A DNA stretch of 64,000 nt from Populus alba (lineage: Eukaryota > Streptophyta > Magnoliopsida > Malpighiales > Salicaceae). A program made the translations under genes and the position numbers. The stretch lies in NCBI RefSeq assembly GCF_005239225.2, contig NC_133294.1, positions 18,551,631 through 18,615,630 of the forward strand, written 5' to 3'. Numbering within the stretch: the first letter of the stretch is position 1; each line of letters starts with the position of its first letter. Under the pieces are notes generated by a model. It was not told where the DNA came from, made no database searches, and was given only the letters and a program-made list of their open reading frames with translations. Below, piece by piece: positions 23,699 to 36,800 of this stretch.

Positions 23699-26381
23699 TC
23701 ATAGCGAAAAATTGTAGCTATGGACATCAGGGAGCATACCAAGACCAGTATAGCAGTCATCTACGTCATGAGAATCATCTACCGCCTTCATTTTACCGTT
23801 TGGCGGAGAAGTTTGCATAGCTGCAGATGCCGGTTGGGTATAGGTACTCATGTTGTTGAAAGGATCGTCGTTAAGTTCTAGTTCGTTTGTATATGAACAA
23901 GAAAAGTCCATAGGCACAGCTCCAAGGCTGTTAGCTTCTTCTTGTTCTTTATTATCAAGTTGTTCTGTCAGAAATGCTAAAGATGTATATTCTTCATCCC
24001 CATCTTGCCACATATGTTCTGTCAGGTGGTTACAGTTGTGGCTCGTAGGGTGTTGTGTTTGAGCTAGGGCTGATTCTGGTCTCTGCACCTTTGTGATAGA
24101 GAAATACTGCTTCCTCGCACGACAAAAGACATCAAAAAGTTATTCATGGCTTTGCGTTTACTGAACATTTATTCAAAAAATAATCAGGAAACATTAACAT
24201 AACACTTCACTCAATTAAACACAATCTAAATCTAAAGATTGCTTGATGCAGATGCTTGTCTTGACTGCCTCATCTGGGTTATCCTGTTAACCTACGTACT
24301 AGTGCGTTTAAGGCCCTGGATGGCAAAACGGGCCAGTCCTGGACCGGAGCTCCGCCTTTAGCGAGCCCCATCTAAGAGACTGCGATTTTCGCACTAAAAA
24401 GTTTGTGTTTCAAATCTTTTTTCTGTGATTATACGTTACACTTATGTGTTTTTATTTTAGATAATAAAAAAGGCATTCTTTGTAATGTGATGTAATGCCA
24501 TGCCCTACGTGTTCAGCAAAGAACCTGAGGAACTAGCCAGAAGGACCGTTTCCTCCTCAGCCCCACAAAGATAGCACTGGGGCCACACAGGTGAGTGTCC
24601 AAGTTGTATATGGTAATGCAGTTTTATTACCAGCACATCATCAGTTAAGTTTTGTCATTTTCAGCACCATTAGTGTGTCTTTATCCCTTCATATATATCC
24701 TTCCAAAGGATGTGTCAGCGTCGTTGAAAAAGTCAAGGGCAGCGTTGTCTTATAGCTAAACAAACTTGTGCGCCTTAGAAAATTCAAATCCCACTTTTAA
24801 TTTTTGGACATAATCTAAATAACCAGTGCCATTGCAGTAATTAGGTAGATAAACTCACGAGATTCTTGCTCTCATCCTCGTAAAGTGTAAGGGAATCTCC
24901 AGTCTCCAGCCCATGTCGCTTAACGAATTCTCCTGTGGAATGCAAATTAAAGAGATTTGAGTATTAGAATGAAATAGATACAAAATAAAAACTTGGACTA
25001 AACCAGAAAGAACTGAAATTAGCAGTGAGTTTACCTGTATTTTCAAGAACATACATCCTGCTTTTGTTGTTAGTCCAAAACCTACGTTACCAACAGACAA
25101 AGAACTTGTTCTCAATGGGAAACAGAACTCAAAATCGCAGTTTAAAGGAAAGATGGAGTATATCAAAATGCTCACTTTAACTTTAAACCCCACTCTTGGT
25201 TGGAGTAGATATCTCTGAGCATAAGTAGGATTCCTTCTTTATCATGTAGAGGAGGAAGATTTTCCTCTACCTCTCTCTGGATTGACATGCAAGAAGAAAT
25301 TTAAATACTAGAGGTTACCATTTCTGTAAGAAACACAGGAAAATGAAAAAGAAAGGATAATTTCAATCTTTAACATTTCTTGTTTCTGTGCTCAAATCGA
25401 GAAGTCAGGAGGAGATTAGTTATTGGGCAGTCTTAAATCACATTCATGTAGCAGTGTTCATTGAGAGCAAGTCAAACATGGGTAATGGTTGGCTATTTTG
25501 CCTCGTTTTCTGTCATTTTAGAAGAAAAGAAATGATGAAAGAAAGGAACAGAAATCAAAGCAACCAAAAAAAAATATGCATACAATCACAAGGGACTAAA
25601 AATAACATCATTCATATCAAGAGAACCATACCTTTGGAAGGACAATCCTCCCAAGAGACCCAACATCACTATTCTTCAAGTCCTTTCTAAGTAACGCTCT
25701 CAGTTTCTGCGCCGCCCAAACAAGAAAAATTCTTAAAGGACTCAAAAAAGGTTACGATAAAGGCAAAAAGCATGAGTTAGCAAAATACATGATTTGACAA
25801 GAACGCACCTTGTTATCTTGTGTTAAGAACTCGTAAAGATCTTTGCTAGTGTTGGTCCTGCTGTTTTGGCCATCAGTACTGGCACCATGCAAAGCCAATC
25901 TACTTGCATCCATTATTCGAGTCGAACTAGCTCCAGAAGAAGCTTTACCAAGCCTTCTTTGGCGTGCAAGTTTTCTCATGCACCTTGCCACCTTGGTCCT
26001 GTATGCATCTAGAGCTCTCCTTTCTTGCTCTAATTGCAACGCATTAGGCTGCAAAATGCACGATCTTTGCATTTCAATTGCATTTTGGCCAACCATGACA
26101 GGATAGAAAGGATCTGCAGCTGGTGTATACTGGCTACGCTGGTCTAGAGCATGTGTGGATGGAAATTGCGTAGTTTCACAAGGCGGTGTCGTATAGTACT
26201 GTGGTGCAAAATAGTTTGACGACTGAGTTAATGAGCTTGAAGTTGTTGAAGGGTAGCTCAATGGTCCATATATAGAGGAGAACTGGGAATTCTGAGGACA
26301 ACCCATCATTACTGAGCTAGCATTTGTGGTAGTGGTGGTGTTGCCTGAGCTGGTTGATAAAGTGGGAAAAACGTTCTCCAT
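23699..26381 (-). CDS. LEC2: LEAFY COTYLEDON2-type B3 transcription factor
   Basis: Six coding exons on the minus strand: 26381-25809, 25706-25632, 25276-25176, 25081-25035, 24932-24859 and 24106-23699. They join in frame with GT-AG introns to give 425 residues. Residues 1-191 are Ser/Thr/Tyr/Gln-rich, with a basic ALDAYRTKVARCMRKLARQ block corresponding to the pre-B3 region of LEC2. The B3 DNA-binding domain spans about 194-297: LKNSDVGSLGRIVLPK, ENLPPLHDKEGILLMLRD, FWTNNKSRMYVLENTGEFVK, LTLYEDESKNLYF. The acidic tail has DEEYTSLAFLTEQL, like the LEC2 C-terminus. The family activates embryo maturation and seed storage genes by binding RY (CATGCA) elements in the nucleus. FUS3 is the main alternative, but ENTGEFVK, DESKNLYF and synteny with At1g28300 favour LEC2. 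The ATG at 26381 (MENVFPTLS) is the only good start. Confidence 0.93.
24107..24858 (-). other. Last intron of LEC2, with GC-rich insert-like block
   Basis: This 752-base intron is the longest in the gene. A GC-richer block at about 24290-24400 (from 'cctacgtactagtgcg' to 'gcgagccccatc') and a stretch at 24720-24795 with a B-box-like 'aaattcaaatccca' stand out against AT-rich intron. They may be old SINE fragments; family and ends were not recognised. Confidence 0.35.
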
Positions 26382-27000
26382 AGTATCAAAATGGGCAGAG
26401 GAGTGAATGATGAGTCTTCGGAGTTGTGCGAGTAATCAGAGAGAATCCTGTGTTTGTGTGGGTGTGTATGGGTGTGTGTGTTTAAGTAGGTGTTTTGATT
26501 TCTAGTGAAGGTAAAATTGGTTAGAAAGGGTTATGGAGAGTGCAAGGTGCTGCCAGTCGAAACAGCCCAGGTGTTAAAGAGCAAGATAAACGCGTCAAGA
26601 AACGCAAGGGGGTTGGATTGTAGAGATAGGGATGAAAGGCCATGGAGAAAGAAGGGACAAAAGGCTAGAGTTAACAATAGGGGTCTGAAAGGAGAGTGCC
26701 AATTGCGTGAAGAGGGTGACAAGTGGCCGGAGGATGCTGGTTTTGGGTTACCCAACTGACCAGTGAGGAACTTGAGACAGAGAGGCATAGGGTTTGAAAC
26801 TTGGCGCCAGCTTTGGTTTAAATATGGCTGCCCATAGCCAAACCTTGCACAGAAAACCATTCTATAATGGCTAAACCAATGCATTGATGACCAAATGCCA
26901 ACAGTCAACACCCTCCCTCTCTATATGTCATCTTTGCCAGTCTCTTTCCCTCCACAGCACCCGCTAATGCCAGTGTGCCTAGATCATGTGGTTAGTGAGA
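26382..27000 (-). promoter_or_regulatory. LEC2 upstream region
   Basis: The ~600 bases before the LEC2 ATG are less AT-rich than most of the window. They contain a CA/GT-rich leader stretch (26450-26485 on +) and, near 26815-26825, a minus-strand 'atatttaaacc' that could be a TATA-type element. Frames here (84 and 126 codons on opposite strands) overlap each other and show no motif. Exact transcription start unknown. Confidence 0.4.
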
Positions 27001-30000
27001 GTGTTCAGTTGTAGGAAAAGGTAAAGCCTAGAGCCTGAAGCCTGTGCACTATGGTAATTCCATGATTGTCTATTCTCATGTACAGAGAATCTAGTGCCTC
27101 CCATAATTATAAAGAAATTGACCGGAAAGACGAGTTACTTCCACTCTGTTTCCATCTCTCGGAAAACACCAACTCGACATCTCCTGCTCTTTTGGCAATT
27201 TCTCTCTGTTAGCTTTGTTTTATTTAGCTCAAACATTCACTGCTAAGTACTATTCTAGTCAGTTATAGTAAATATTATATTTTATAACTAATTAAGGGGT
27301 TATGTAATGTTTGGAATGTGAGTAAAAGAGGGTAATAATGTTTGGAATGTGAGTAAAATTGAGAGGCGAAAACTGAAATTGCAATTTGTTTGTCATGGTT
27401 TTCAGCCACTCCCTTGGTATAGTCATCAAGTTGATCAAGGACTCAGGACCAAGTGCATCCTGCATCAAGTGAAAGTGTACTTATGAGCTTAGATTTAGAC
27501 AAGCAGAAAACATGCAGTCGATATAGGGATCCAGTGACTAATGTGAGCACCACAGTCTTTAAAATGGCGACAAGACCATGCCATATAAGATATTAAAAGA
27601 AAGTTTGATCAGTCACTAAAAACTGTAAATTAGTCAGCCAAGATTTAATAATGACGACGAGACAGTGATCGTACAAGTGAATTATTACTAAAATTCTTCT
27701 AATAAAATTCTGAAGTCCTCTTAAATGAAAGGCAAATCATCCCAAAGCAGCAATCATTATTATAATCAAACCATGAAAAAGAAAGTAGTATGATGTGCTA
27801 CTCATATTTGCATACAGGCACGGGCACACGCGCATGCAGAAAATAAGAAACAAAGACATGCCGGGATATATTTGATTTGTCTCTTGAGACATCTACAAAA
27901 AAAGTACCATATGAAAATCATAAAACAGACTATTCTTTCAGAATCAGTGGTCAAATATGCCAAAAGTGTTGATATGAGGTGCCACAGAAATTGGACAAGC
28001 AGGAATAAATTGGGGGCCACGTATCAATATGAATGCATAGGAATTAAAATGATTTGATCAGTAAGGGCATCGAAGTGCAAGATGTGGATTCTATTTGTCA
28101 AAATAAAATTTTCTTGATCAGATCTCTTTGCAGGTCATTGAGCATTAACATTACTAGGCTAAGCTATGTCCTAAAAGAGTCACCTTGGATGAGTTTGCTG
28201 TCAGCTCCTTCATGGTTTTCAATAGTTGAGAATGTCCACTGCTTAAAGTTGCTTCTATTTGCAGGCTGCATTAGATATAAACAAGACAATCAATCCTCTA
28301 TCAACATCAATGTGACATAACGTATGATTTCATTCAAAAATGCAAAAGAAACCAGGTGCTTAGGTGCCCCCATGTTTCTTGAAGATCACCTTTCATGTCA
28401 TTTTCATGGAATTAAAGTTCATGCAAATATATTGATTTCTAATGTGCCGAAAAAAGATTTAAAATAGAAAGATCTACTACCACATGAAAATCTCACTGCC
28501 ATTTGAGCTATCTATTTTTTTGGGAATTCATACATCCCTCTGATTCCAACAAATAAAAGCAGTAACTAACATCATTAGGGTATTCTTTTTTTCTTTTTTT
28601 TTTTTGTAAAACTCAGCAGCCTCATGTAATAAAGGCGCTATTTACCCCAGATTCAGCATTACACACTGTAAAAGTAGCGAAAGGTATGCATTGAAACTCT
28701 TTTCCGATTCTGCTATTGCAAATGGAACACAGAAAGTTGTTTGTATAAGTTGCCATGCATTGAAGCAGAGGAAACCACCAATTATAAACAGAAACTGATA
28801 TGGACACAAGGTTAAACATTGTTTCCCATGTATGCATGTAATGGTAGACCAAAGTTTTCCTTTTATACTGCTAAAGACGGAAAATCTCCAATTTTAAGCC
28901 AAAATGATACATGAATTTGTGTAAACAAGGCATATTTCTTAACTTTTGACAGCTGTAAATCATAATCACGTATTTTAGAACTCCCATGGTTGCTTTAAGA
29001 AGTAATATTGAAATTAAATTCACTATCATTATTTTCCAAGTTTGTCAAAAGGCAATGACATTGTTTTTTTTTCTAAAAAAAAAAAAAACAATTGCACCTA
29101 AAACCGTATCTTGCTTCAACTAAAAAACATATCTTCTGCTGGGAGAAAATATTTAGGCCTCCTACCATCTTCATTCATGCCATTATTTCCCCTATGTTTC
29201 CAATCAGACTCTTTACCTTGCATAGCCATGCTTGAATTACATGTAGAAAGAAAAAAGAGAGCAAGTTTGACAAGGATGCCTAAAAAGTAATATCAGTGTC
29301 TGAACGGAGAGATTTATTGTCTTAGGTGAAATCAGGAATACTATCTACGTATTAAAATGTTTTAACCATATAAAAGCAATCCAACAGGTAAAAAAAAAGA
29401 GAGATTAGCTGAAGATTCAAATAATAGGAAAGAAAATTGAACAAAATTTCTTCATGAAATCTACTTAAAAGAGATACGAAGGACACATTAAGCACTTGAT
29501 GGACATTATGATTGCATCTTTATTTGCACTATAATAATGATAAAGCAATTTAATTGGAACGATCTTTGCATGCACGAAGCATAATGTAGAACTAGAGCAT
29601 TTGACTTACAGAGCAACTTCAGCAAGACTCTGGAAACTATAGTAAGGAAAACTCTCCATGTCAGCAAATGAAAATAACATTCATCACCATTATGAATCTA
29701 ATAGTTTCTTAAATTGAAAACTTCAAGAATTTTGTAAGCAGAAAAGGAAGTCTAGCAATAACAAAAGTGAAGAAAGGAAAGAAGGGAGGATATATTTGCA
29801 AAGAGACTGTGGGCAACCAGTGTTTATATAGAGTGGAGAAGAGAGCCTGCATGCAACTGCAAAAGTGTTGATCCAACACCTGCGTGTTGCCGTGTCAATA
29901 GCTGCAACAGTTGAGAAGTTACCGCTAAACACGTCGAATAATGGCCAAAACATCATGCTCTAAACGACAATTAAAGTGAGATGGAATGAATTTATCATTC

Positions 30001-31813
30001 ATGTCCGCAACTTTATTCACATCTCCATTCAAAATCAGTAAATAGCTTCAAAAACATGCAGATGGGCAAGAACATCAAGGAATCAGAAATCCAACAAAGC
30101 CCACTCGCAGTTTGTCTTCATCGTTGAGGTTGAATAAACCTCTAGGAAGATATAGCATGAGAAACGGAGGGAGACATCAATGATCAGAAAATTATTTAAC
30201 AAGTATAATTTCATGCAAGAGTTCTGCATACTCTAAGACTGCATTGGGGCGTGTATAACATCAAAAATGTAACCGTATAATAGTTCTAGAAATGCTAGAA
30301 GTGGAAAGGAGCATTAGTGAACTTAACAGATAGCAAGAGGTCTGGAAATGCTAATATGAAGCATTGAAAGCATAATTGGATGGACAATAAAGAATGCATG
30401 TAGCAGATCAGCATATTCATCTTCTTAGAGAAAATTCCTCAACATTTAAGTTTTCAATTTCCTATAACATTCAAGACCAGCATAATTAGAATATTAATTG
30501 ACTGAGTATCCTTGAACTTTAATTTCATCAGCACATCAATAGAATTTCCAGATTAGATTCAGAAAGCTCCTTTTAAAGTCTCCATTGATTATTCAGAACT
30601 TTGGCTTTAAAAGTTGTACTTTGCATCTTTAATAGGCTAGTCAGACTAATAGGGCCTCTTTTTCATTGCAAGGCCAAAATACTGGTTATATATTATCACA
30701 AAACAAACTCAAACAAAAATCTTACAATGGCTCAAAAGAAACAATCAGGTTAGTTTGGGCTACAAGAAACTGATAGAGCAATATGAATAAAGAGTTCCAT
30801 TCCAAAAGGGTCTTCATTTTCAACACTTCTCTTCATTGTAGGCTATTTGGATCACATCTACAATAGTGTGAAGCACTCCATTTAAATTCAAAAAGTTTTC
30901 ATCTTCTGATCCGATAACAAATTAGACAGCCTAGATCCAATTCTTTCTTTTGGCACTCTTTTGCATCCAACTACGAAGCTACAACTGAACTTGTTGCTTC
31001 AGCTAGCAAAAACAAAGTCTCAACAGTTCCAACTCATCTTAAAGTATAGATACTCCTTTAAGTTTTGCACCCCTTAAGGATTTCATTTGTCAGCCATCAA
31101 TAAAACAAGAACCAACTACCCTAACTTAACAGCAATAACAAGTTAATTGAAATGATTCCTTACAAGATTTTCCAGGGCATTCAACAAACTAATTACTAAG
31201 GCATTAAAGATTTACGTAAGAACTAACATTAAAGGAAAAACTCATGAACTCCTCCCCCTTTCACTGCAACAAATAAGTCCCAACAAAATAATGCATATCA
31301 ACTGCTTGTATATTTGCCTGAAAGCAGAATAATCTGGACCCCAACTACAGGTGAAATAAAGTTTGTTAATGAAGACATGTGCAATGCAATAACTTCGAGG
31401 AAAACAGCTACCTAGACTATCAGTAGAGACAGTCCATAGCATTCCCCTGACTCCATAAATATGGATATCTTTTCTTAATTTCATCTATGGATGAATTATG
31501 TGATTGACTGAGTTACTTAATAATTTTTCCTAGAACCCACCAGGATTAAGAAGCCAAACTCGGATTTGGCTTGAACTTTGACCAAAATAAAGGCAAAGTG
31601 TTGCTTGACTCCACTCAACTTGAATATAACCCATTTTAATATATGCCTAATACAATTGAGACTTTCATTTAGTGAAATTGTTTGATCACATGATGCCAGA
31701 TAGCCTCTTGGGAAGAATGTACAAAAATAAAACCCAAATTAAATAAAAAAAAATAACAGAGATAAAAAAAGTGAAAGGGACTGCAGAGGAGAAATTGTGA
31801 TAGCGAGTGGTAC
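27001..31813. other. Unassigned region, low in recognisable repeats
   Basis: Nearly 5 kb with ordinary plant base composition, few obvious transposon words and no open frame over 90 codons. No known protein motif could be read on either strand. Two minus-strand signals (a TATA box near 29825 and a possible first exon at 31814-31896) suggest a non-coding transcript or a gene with small exons. No tRNA, snoRNA or known microRNA sequence was recognised. Confidence 0.35.
29640..29835 (-). promoter_or_regulatory. Candidate TATA promoter and start of a minus-strand transcript
   Basis: On the minus strand a textbook 'ctatataaac' lies at about 29822-29831, followed by a pyrimidine-rich leader-like stretch. 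Two short frames come next. One is MESFPYYSFQSLAEVAL, which ends at a TAA that is also part of a strong donor-like 'ctctgtaagt'. This could be the first exon of an RNA gene or of an unrecognised protein gene. Confidence 0.3.
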
Positions 31814-31896
31814 CTGAAATTGGTGATGAAAAAACGGGGTGTTGTTGCAAGGCATGCATGTGTCAGTCTCCCAAGTAAAGTTGCTGTAACGGTCAT
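31814..31896 (-). CDS. Possible first coding exon with presequence-like peptide
   Basis: The minus-strand frame MTVTATLLGRLTHACLATTP continues as RFFITNF and ends at a good donor (cag|gtacc, exon end 31814). It has Arg, hydroxyl and hydrophobic residues and no acidic ones, as in mitochondrial or plastid presequences. The upstream bases look leader-like. No downstream exon could be linked with confidence, so this is a candidate only. Confidence 0.25.
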
Positions 31897-32940
31897 GGAA
31901 TTTTCTTCGAGCAGTAGAAACTTGGTATGTAACTGACAGCTACAAGTGTTTTGGGCTAATGGATTGTAGTAGCTTATGAATTCGACAACCTAAAAAGGGC
32001 TAAAATTGCGTATTATCTTGTCTCTTGCTAACGGCCCGAGTTGATCAGATTTGAAGCAGACGTGAGCGTAGCGAGCAAGTCTTTATTACACCAATTAATA
32101 CCGAATTGTTTGTTTGTCAGTTTTAAAAGTAATTTTTAAAAAAAAATTAAGTTTTATTTTATTTATTTTAAATTATTATTATTATTATTACTATTATTAT
32201 TATTCTTAAATCATTTTAATAGGCTAATGTTAAAAATAATTTTTTAAAAAATAAATAAATATCATTTTAAAATATTTTTAAATAAAAATTACTTTAAAAA
32301 ATAACTATTACTATATTTGTTAATAATCCGTAATTGATCTGTCAAAGTTTTCAACTATGGCCTGGAAACTACCTTCAGCACCATAATAAGCAGTATAAAA
32401 ACAACCCATGCCCAGACTACTTGTGACACTTTTATTAAACATAGGTTAACATCCATCAAATCTAAAATCTAGTTTTATGTCAAACTAGGTTGATAATTGG
32501 CATAATTAACTTAATTAATCCAATAAAATATATATTAAGATCTTGTTTTACATTTAAAAAAGAAAGCATAATAGTTTAACTTTAAAAAAATCTTATGTTA
32601 TTTTAGATTTATAGTATCAAACCAAATTGACAAAAGAAAGCATAATAGTTTAACTTTAAAATAATGTTATGTCATTTTAAATTTACCGTGTCAAACCAAA
32701 TTGACTCGGGTTCACTTGAATTGATTGTCATATATAAGTGGCTTCGCTGCGATCATCCTACCAGATTGGAAATATTTGGAATGATATGGGTGAAAAAGAT
32801 AAGAAATATTTGTCATTTACCAGTAGAAAAAGAAAATAGAAGTCACGACCTAATATTTTGGTTATTAAGTACCCTAATTGATCTCAAAGTTTGTGTAAAG
32901 GGATTGATTGCATAAAGTAAATGTATTAATATTTCTAATA
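31897..32940. other. AT-rich intergenic DNA with local duplication
   Basis: 32120-32330 is MITE-like AT-rich sequence. A short direct repeat is clear: 'agaaagcataatagtttaac' at 32561 recurs at 32634 with similar flanks, including 'ttatgttattttagatttatagt' against 'ttatgtcattttaaatttaccgt'. No coding sequence supported. Confidence 0.5.
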
Positions 32941-32979
32941 TACCTTACCTGATATAAGATGCATTGTTTATTTATCTGA

Positions 32980-33885
32980 ACAGTGTTTGATATTGTGGTA
33001 GCTTTGAGGTTGTGGTTTGAAAAAATTATTTTATAAAATGTACTTTTGGTTGAGGTTGATTTGGTATTTATATATGTTTGGTTAAAACTGTGGTAGAAAT
33101 TGAGGTTGAACAAAAAAATAATTTAATGTGTTTAGTTAACAATGCTTTTTAAATTGAAGTTATAAAATAACTAAAAAAGATATATATATTAATATTGATG
33201 ATTTTTAATTTAAATATTATAGATTTAACTACTACTATTACATCTTTAAATAAATAATAATTTATATAAAATATTTTTTATTGTTTCATTAAATTATCTA
33301 CAATTCCATCATGTATGAAATTCATCTGACAGGAACTACAGTTTTTATGGTTTTTTTAGCGCGCAACAAAATTAGGTAAAATATCATTAGAAACAAAATT
33401 GGGATTACGATCAAATTTTGCAAATGTTACGCAATCATACAATTTCCTTCTAATTTATGTAGTATCATTGAATAATGTTAAACGCTAGTTTTTTGAATAA
33501 AACACAATTAAAAATAAAAAAATTTAGATTTTTTTACTGTTTACTTTTGTGTGCAGGGTGAATTAGTTTATGTAGTGTCATTGAATAATATTAAATACTA
33601 GTTTTTCGAATAAAACATAATTAAAAATAAAAAATTGGATTTTTTTACTGTTTACTTTTGTGTGCAGAGTGAATTAATTCACTCTACACAGACGGCATAT
33701 AAGAAGAGAAGCAGCTTGGAGATGCTTTCGATTAACCTGCGTTTTAAATGCAAAATATATTGGGTCCCACAAATAGTAAACCGCGTTTTATACTTTACCA
33801 AACAAGTTTTTTTTTTTTTTTTTTTTGTGGTTTGGCTTAAAAGCAGAAGCAACTATAGAAACAAACACCCTAAACTAACATGATG
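32980..33885. mobile_element. hAT-like MITE or short DNA transposon
   Basis: The left end reads 'gtgtttgatattgtggtagc'; the right end, reverse-complemented, reads 'gtgtttgtttctatagttgc', giving imperfect terminal inverted repeats. The interior has a 113-bp tandem duplication and a near-perfect palindrome at 33661-33690. Repeats beginning GTGTTTG with GTTG/GAGGTTG words near both ends are typical of hAT-type MITEs in poplar, recalled not checked. No transposase frame is present. The 8-bp target duplication could not be fixed. Confidence 0.5.
33459..33684. repeat. 113-bp tandem duplication inside the MITE
   Basis: The block from 'gtagtatcattgaataatg' (33459) recurs from 'gtagtgtcattgaataata' (33572). 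It includes the shared 'ttttttactgtttactttt' and 'gtgtgcaggg/agagtgaatta' words. A few substitutions separate the copies. Confidence 0.88.
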
Positions 33886-36800
33886 TTATATTTTCTAACT
33901 ATTGGTCTATTTAGGGTTTAAACAAAGTCTTCCTTGGTAAGGAAGATCTTATTAATGTAGAACCTAGTTATTCTAATCTCAACATAAAAATAAAATAAAC
34001 TAGTTTTTTATTTAATACAAGGAATATGTCTTATGTATAAATTCATAATTCCTCATATTAAAATAAACAAAATTAATTTTTTTGGTATTTTTTAAAATGT
34101 AGGCCAAAATCATTTGGAATTTTACAAATTTGCTGTAAAATTCATGCAATATATTGTTTTAAAACATGCCAAAGTATTTTAGATTTTTTTAAAATAATTC
34201 TTAAATAAGTTTCGAGTTCTTAGCCATGTGGAGGAAAAAAAATATATATTATTTATTTATTTTTTAGGCTTTGTTTGGAAAAACTCAATTTTCTTTATAA
34301 TAAAACTACCAAAATAGATCTAAGGGGGTGTTTGTCAACACACCCTTAAAAAAAAAAAAAAATCTTTAACAAAAATATGACAAACTAAAAAGGGTCTTAA
34401 ACTTTTGACTGAATTTAACCTGACCAGGTTGACTCGATTACGTTGACTTGAAATTTTTTATTCGATCATAAATCGAACTAAAAATTCTAGTTTGACCTAA
34501 AATCAACCAGAAAACAAAACAAAAGCCAAAAAAACAAACTAAATACCCCCAAAACCATAAAAACTAAAACATTCTTGAACAAAGTGGATTAAACACACAA
34601 AAAAGATGAAGAACATCAAGAACACCAAATATGAACGAACTCGACAACATGTAGTATTTAAGATTTTTTTTAAAATGATTAAATAACTTTAGGATTTTTA
34701 GCCATATGCAAGAAAAAAAAAATTGTTTTTTACCCGACCTGATCGGGTCGACCTAAAATCTATGGTTCGATCATAAATTGAACTAAAAATTCTAGTTTAA
34801 CCCGAAAACAACCCAAAAACAAAACTAAACAAAAAAAAAAAGATTAAATAAAAAAAAAACCCAAAAACTTAAAAATTCTTGAACAAAACAGATCAAACAC
34901 AAAAAAAAATAAAAATGAAGAAGACAAAGAACACTAGAAACAAACCCAACAATATGGAAACCAAAACAAACTAGATTTGGTCAAAATAAAGGTAGATACG
35001 CGTTGGAAATCATTCAAAAATTAATAATCTAACATCCATTTACTTCGATTATCTCTTGAACATCATGATTTTGTCAAAATGGGTTCGATTCTAAATCGAA
35101 ACCCTAGGATTCAAAACCATTATAAATGTGTTATTAATGCAAATAAACACTAGATTATTGGTTAATCATGCATAAAAAAGAGTTTTGTGCAAAGAAATTA
35201 ACCAAAATTGGTTCAAATCAAGGGTTTAAGACAATATTCTTCTTAAGAACATGAAAAAACATTGCCTAGAACCCAACAAAAAACTCAGCCATGAGGCAGC
35301 CATTGCCAAGCTAGAAAATGGGCATTTTTTGTCTCTAAAACATGCTTTTTTTATCCCAATAAATTACAATATCATACACAAACATGTTTGAATCTAAAAC
35401 TAACAAAAAAAAAAACATCAAAACTAAGCATGAGATACCAAATTAAAAAACTAACAGTCTAAATTAGCCTACATATTCATGCAACATTACCTTAACATGT
35501 ATAACTTAGGCTAAACCAAAGCTATATATATAAAGACATTTATATATAAAAAAAAAAACTTAAAAAACAACATTAATACATAAAAAACATAAAATAACTT
35601 CATTAAATAGAAAACACAAAAACAAAAAAGTGAATGCAACATCATTTGTCAAATATTTCAAACCTCTTTTCTCTGCTTGTAACTATAAATGTAAACCAAA
35701 ACAAATTAAAAACACAATAAAAGAAGGACATAAAGGATCAATTTTTAGATCAACAAGATATGCCTAGAACGACTACTCTCTCTTGGCTTTGATTTGAAAA
35801 ATTTTGCCTCTCACAAGCTTGCAGAACTTAAGAAAATTTTTGTTTAGGCTTTTGAACTTCTACACTTATATTTATTATTGATATTTCTCTTCCTTTTCTT
35901 TTCTTTTTTTATCTTTTCTCTTTCTCTCTCCCTTTTCCACTAATATTAGGGGAGTATTTATAGAGTTTTGCTAAGATTTTTGGAGGTTTTGAATCCTCTA
36001 ACCTCATGATCTTGAGGGAGGTGTTGTAAATCCTCGATAAGAAGTCATTGAGAAGGCTTTATATGTGAACACATAAAAAGAATGTTGATTTTTGCATGAT
36101 GATTGCACTCTCATGGTTGACTGAGTTGTTTACTTTCAATGCTTTAATGGAGCAATTTTGATGTTATCGTCGCTTGAGACCACCTAAAATGGATAAAAAG
36201 GGTGCGCACCTTTTATTTGGATCCAAATTGAGCAAATCTAAAAGTATATAGCTCAACATTTATTCGTTTGAAGTTGTCAACTTGATCAACTAAAATTGTC
36301 GAAACAAGAATGCTTAGGTGACAAACAACATGTTACTCACCTTCTCTTTATTAAGTCTAAACGACACATTGTTTAGGGTTTTAATTTGGAATTGATAAAT
36401 TTCAATTGAGTTCTTGTTTTTTCAATTTCTTTTAATTACACCAATAATCGCCTCCCAACTTTTAATTTCAAGCAAATTGACTTTTTTCAAACTCAATTGC
36501 TAGCCCTAAAGTTGATCGTTATTTTCATTTTAGTCATTTATTATGAATTTGTGCATTTTAACCCTCAATTGACCAACAAACTTCTAATTTCTTCAACTTA
36601 GCCCCTGATTTGATCAATTTCAGCTTCTACATTCACACATCCTTTTCAGTTTGGCCTTTGGTTTTAGATTTTTCAATCAAATACTTAATTGTCCATTAAA
36701 CTTTAATATTTATGTTATTAAGCCCCTGATTTGACCAAGCCAACTCTTAAAAATTGCAATTCAACCTTTAAACTTTAATTCCTAAAAATTAAAACCTAAA

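Noticed and set aside
23699..26381. FUS3 as identity of the B3 gene
   Set aside because: The B3 sequence details (DESKNLYF, ENTGEFVK), the acidic tail and the neighbourhood fit LEC2 better, though no tree was built.
26505..26911. Overlapping frames on both strands upstream of LEC2
   Set aside because: They overlap each other in the promoter region and show no motif.
28054..30180. MicroRNA precursor in the unassigned region
   Set aside because: Known plant microRNA sequences were looked for by eye on both strands. One stretch near 28180 faintly resembled a miR169 site but mismatched at key positions and had no hairpin partner.
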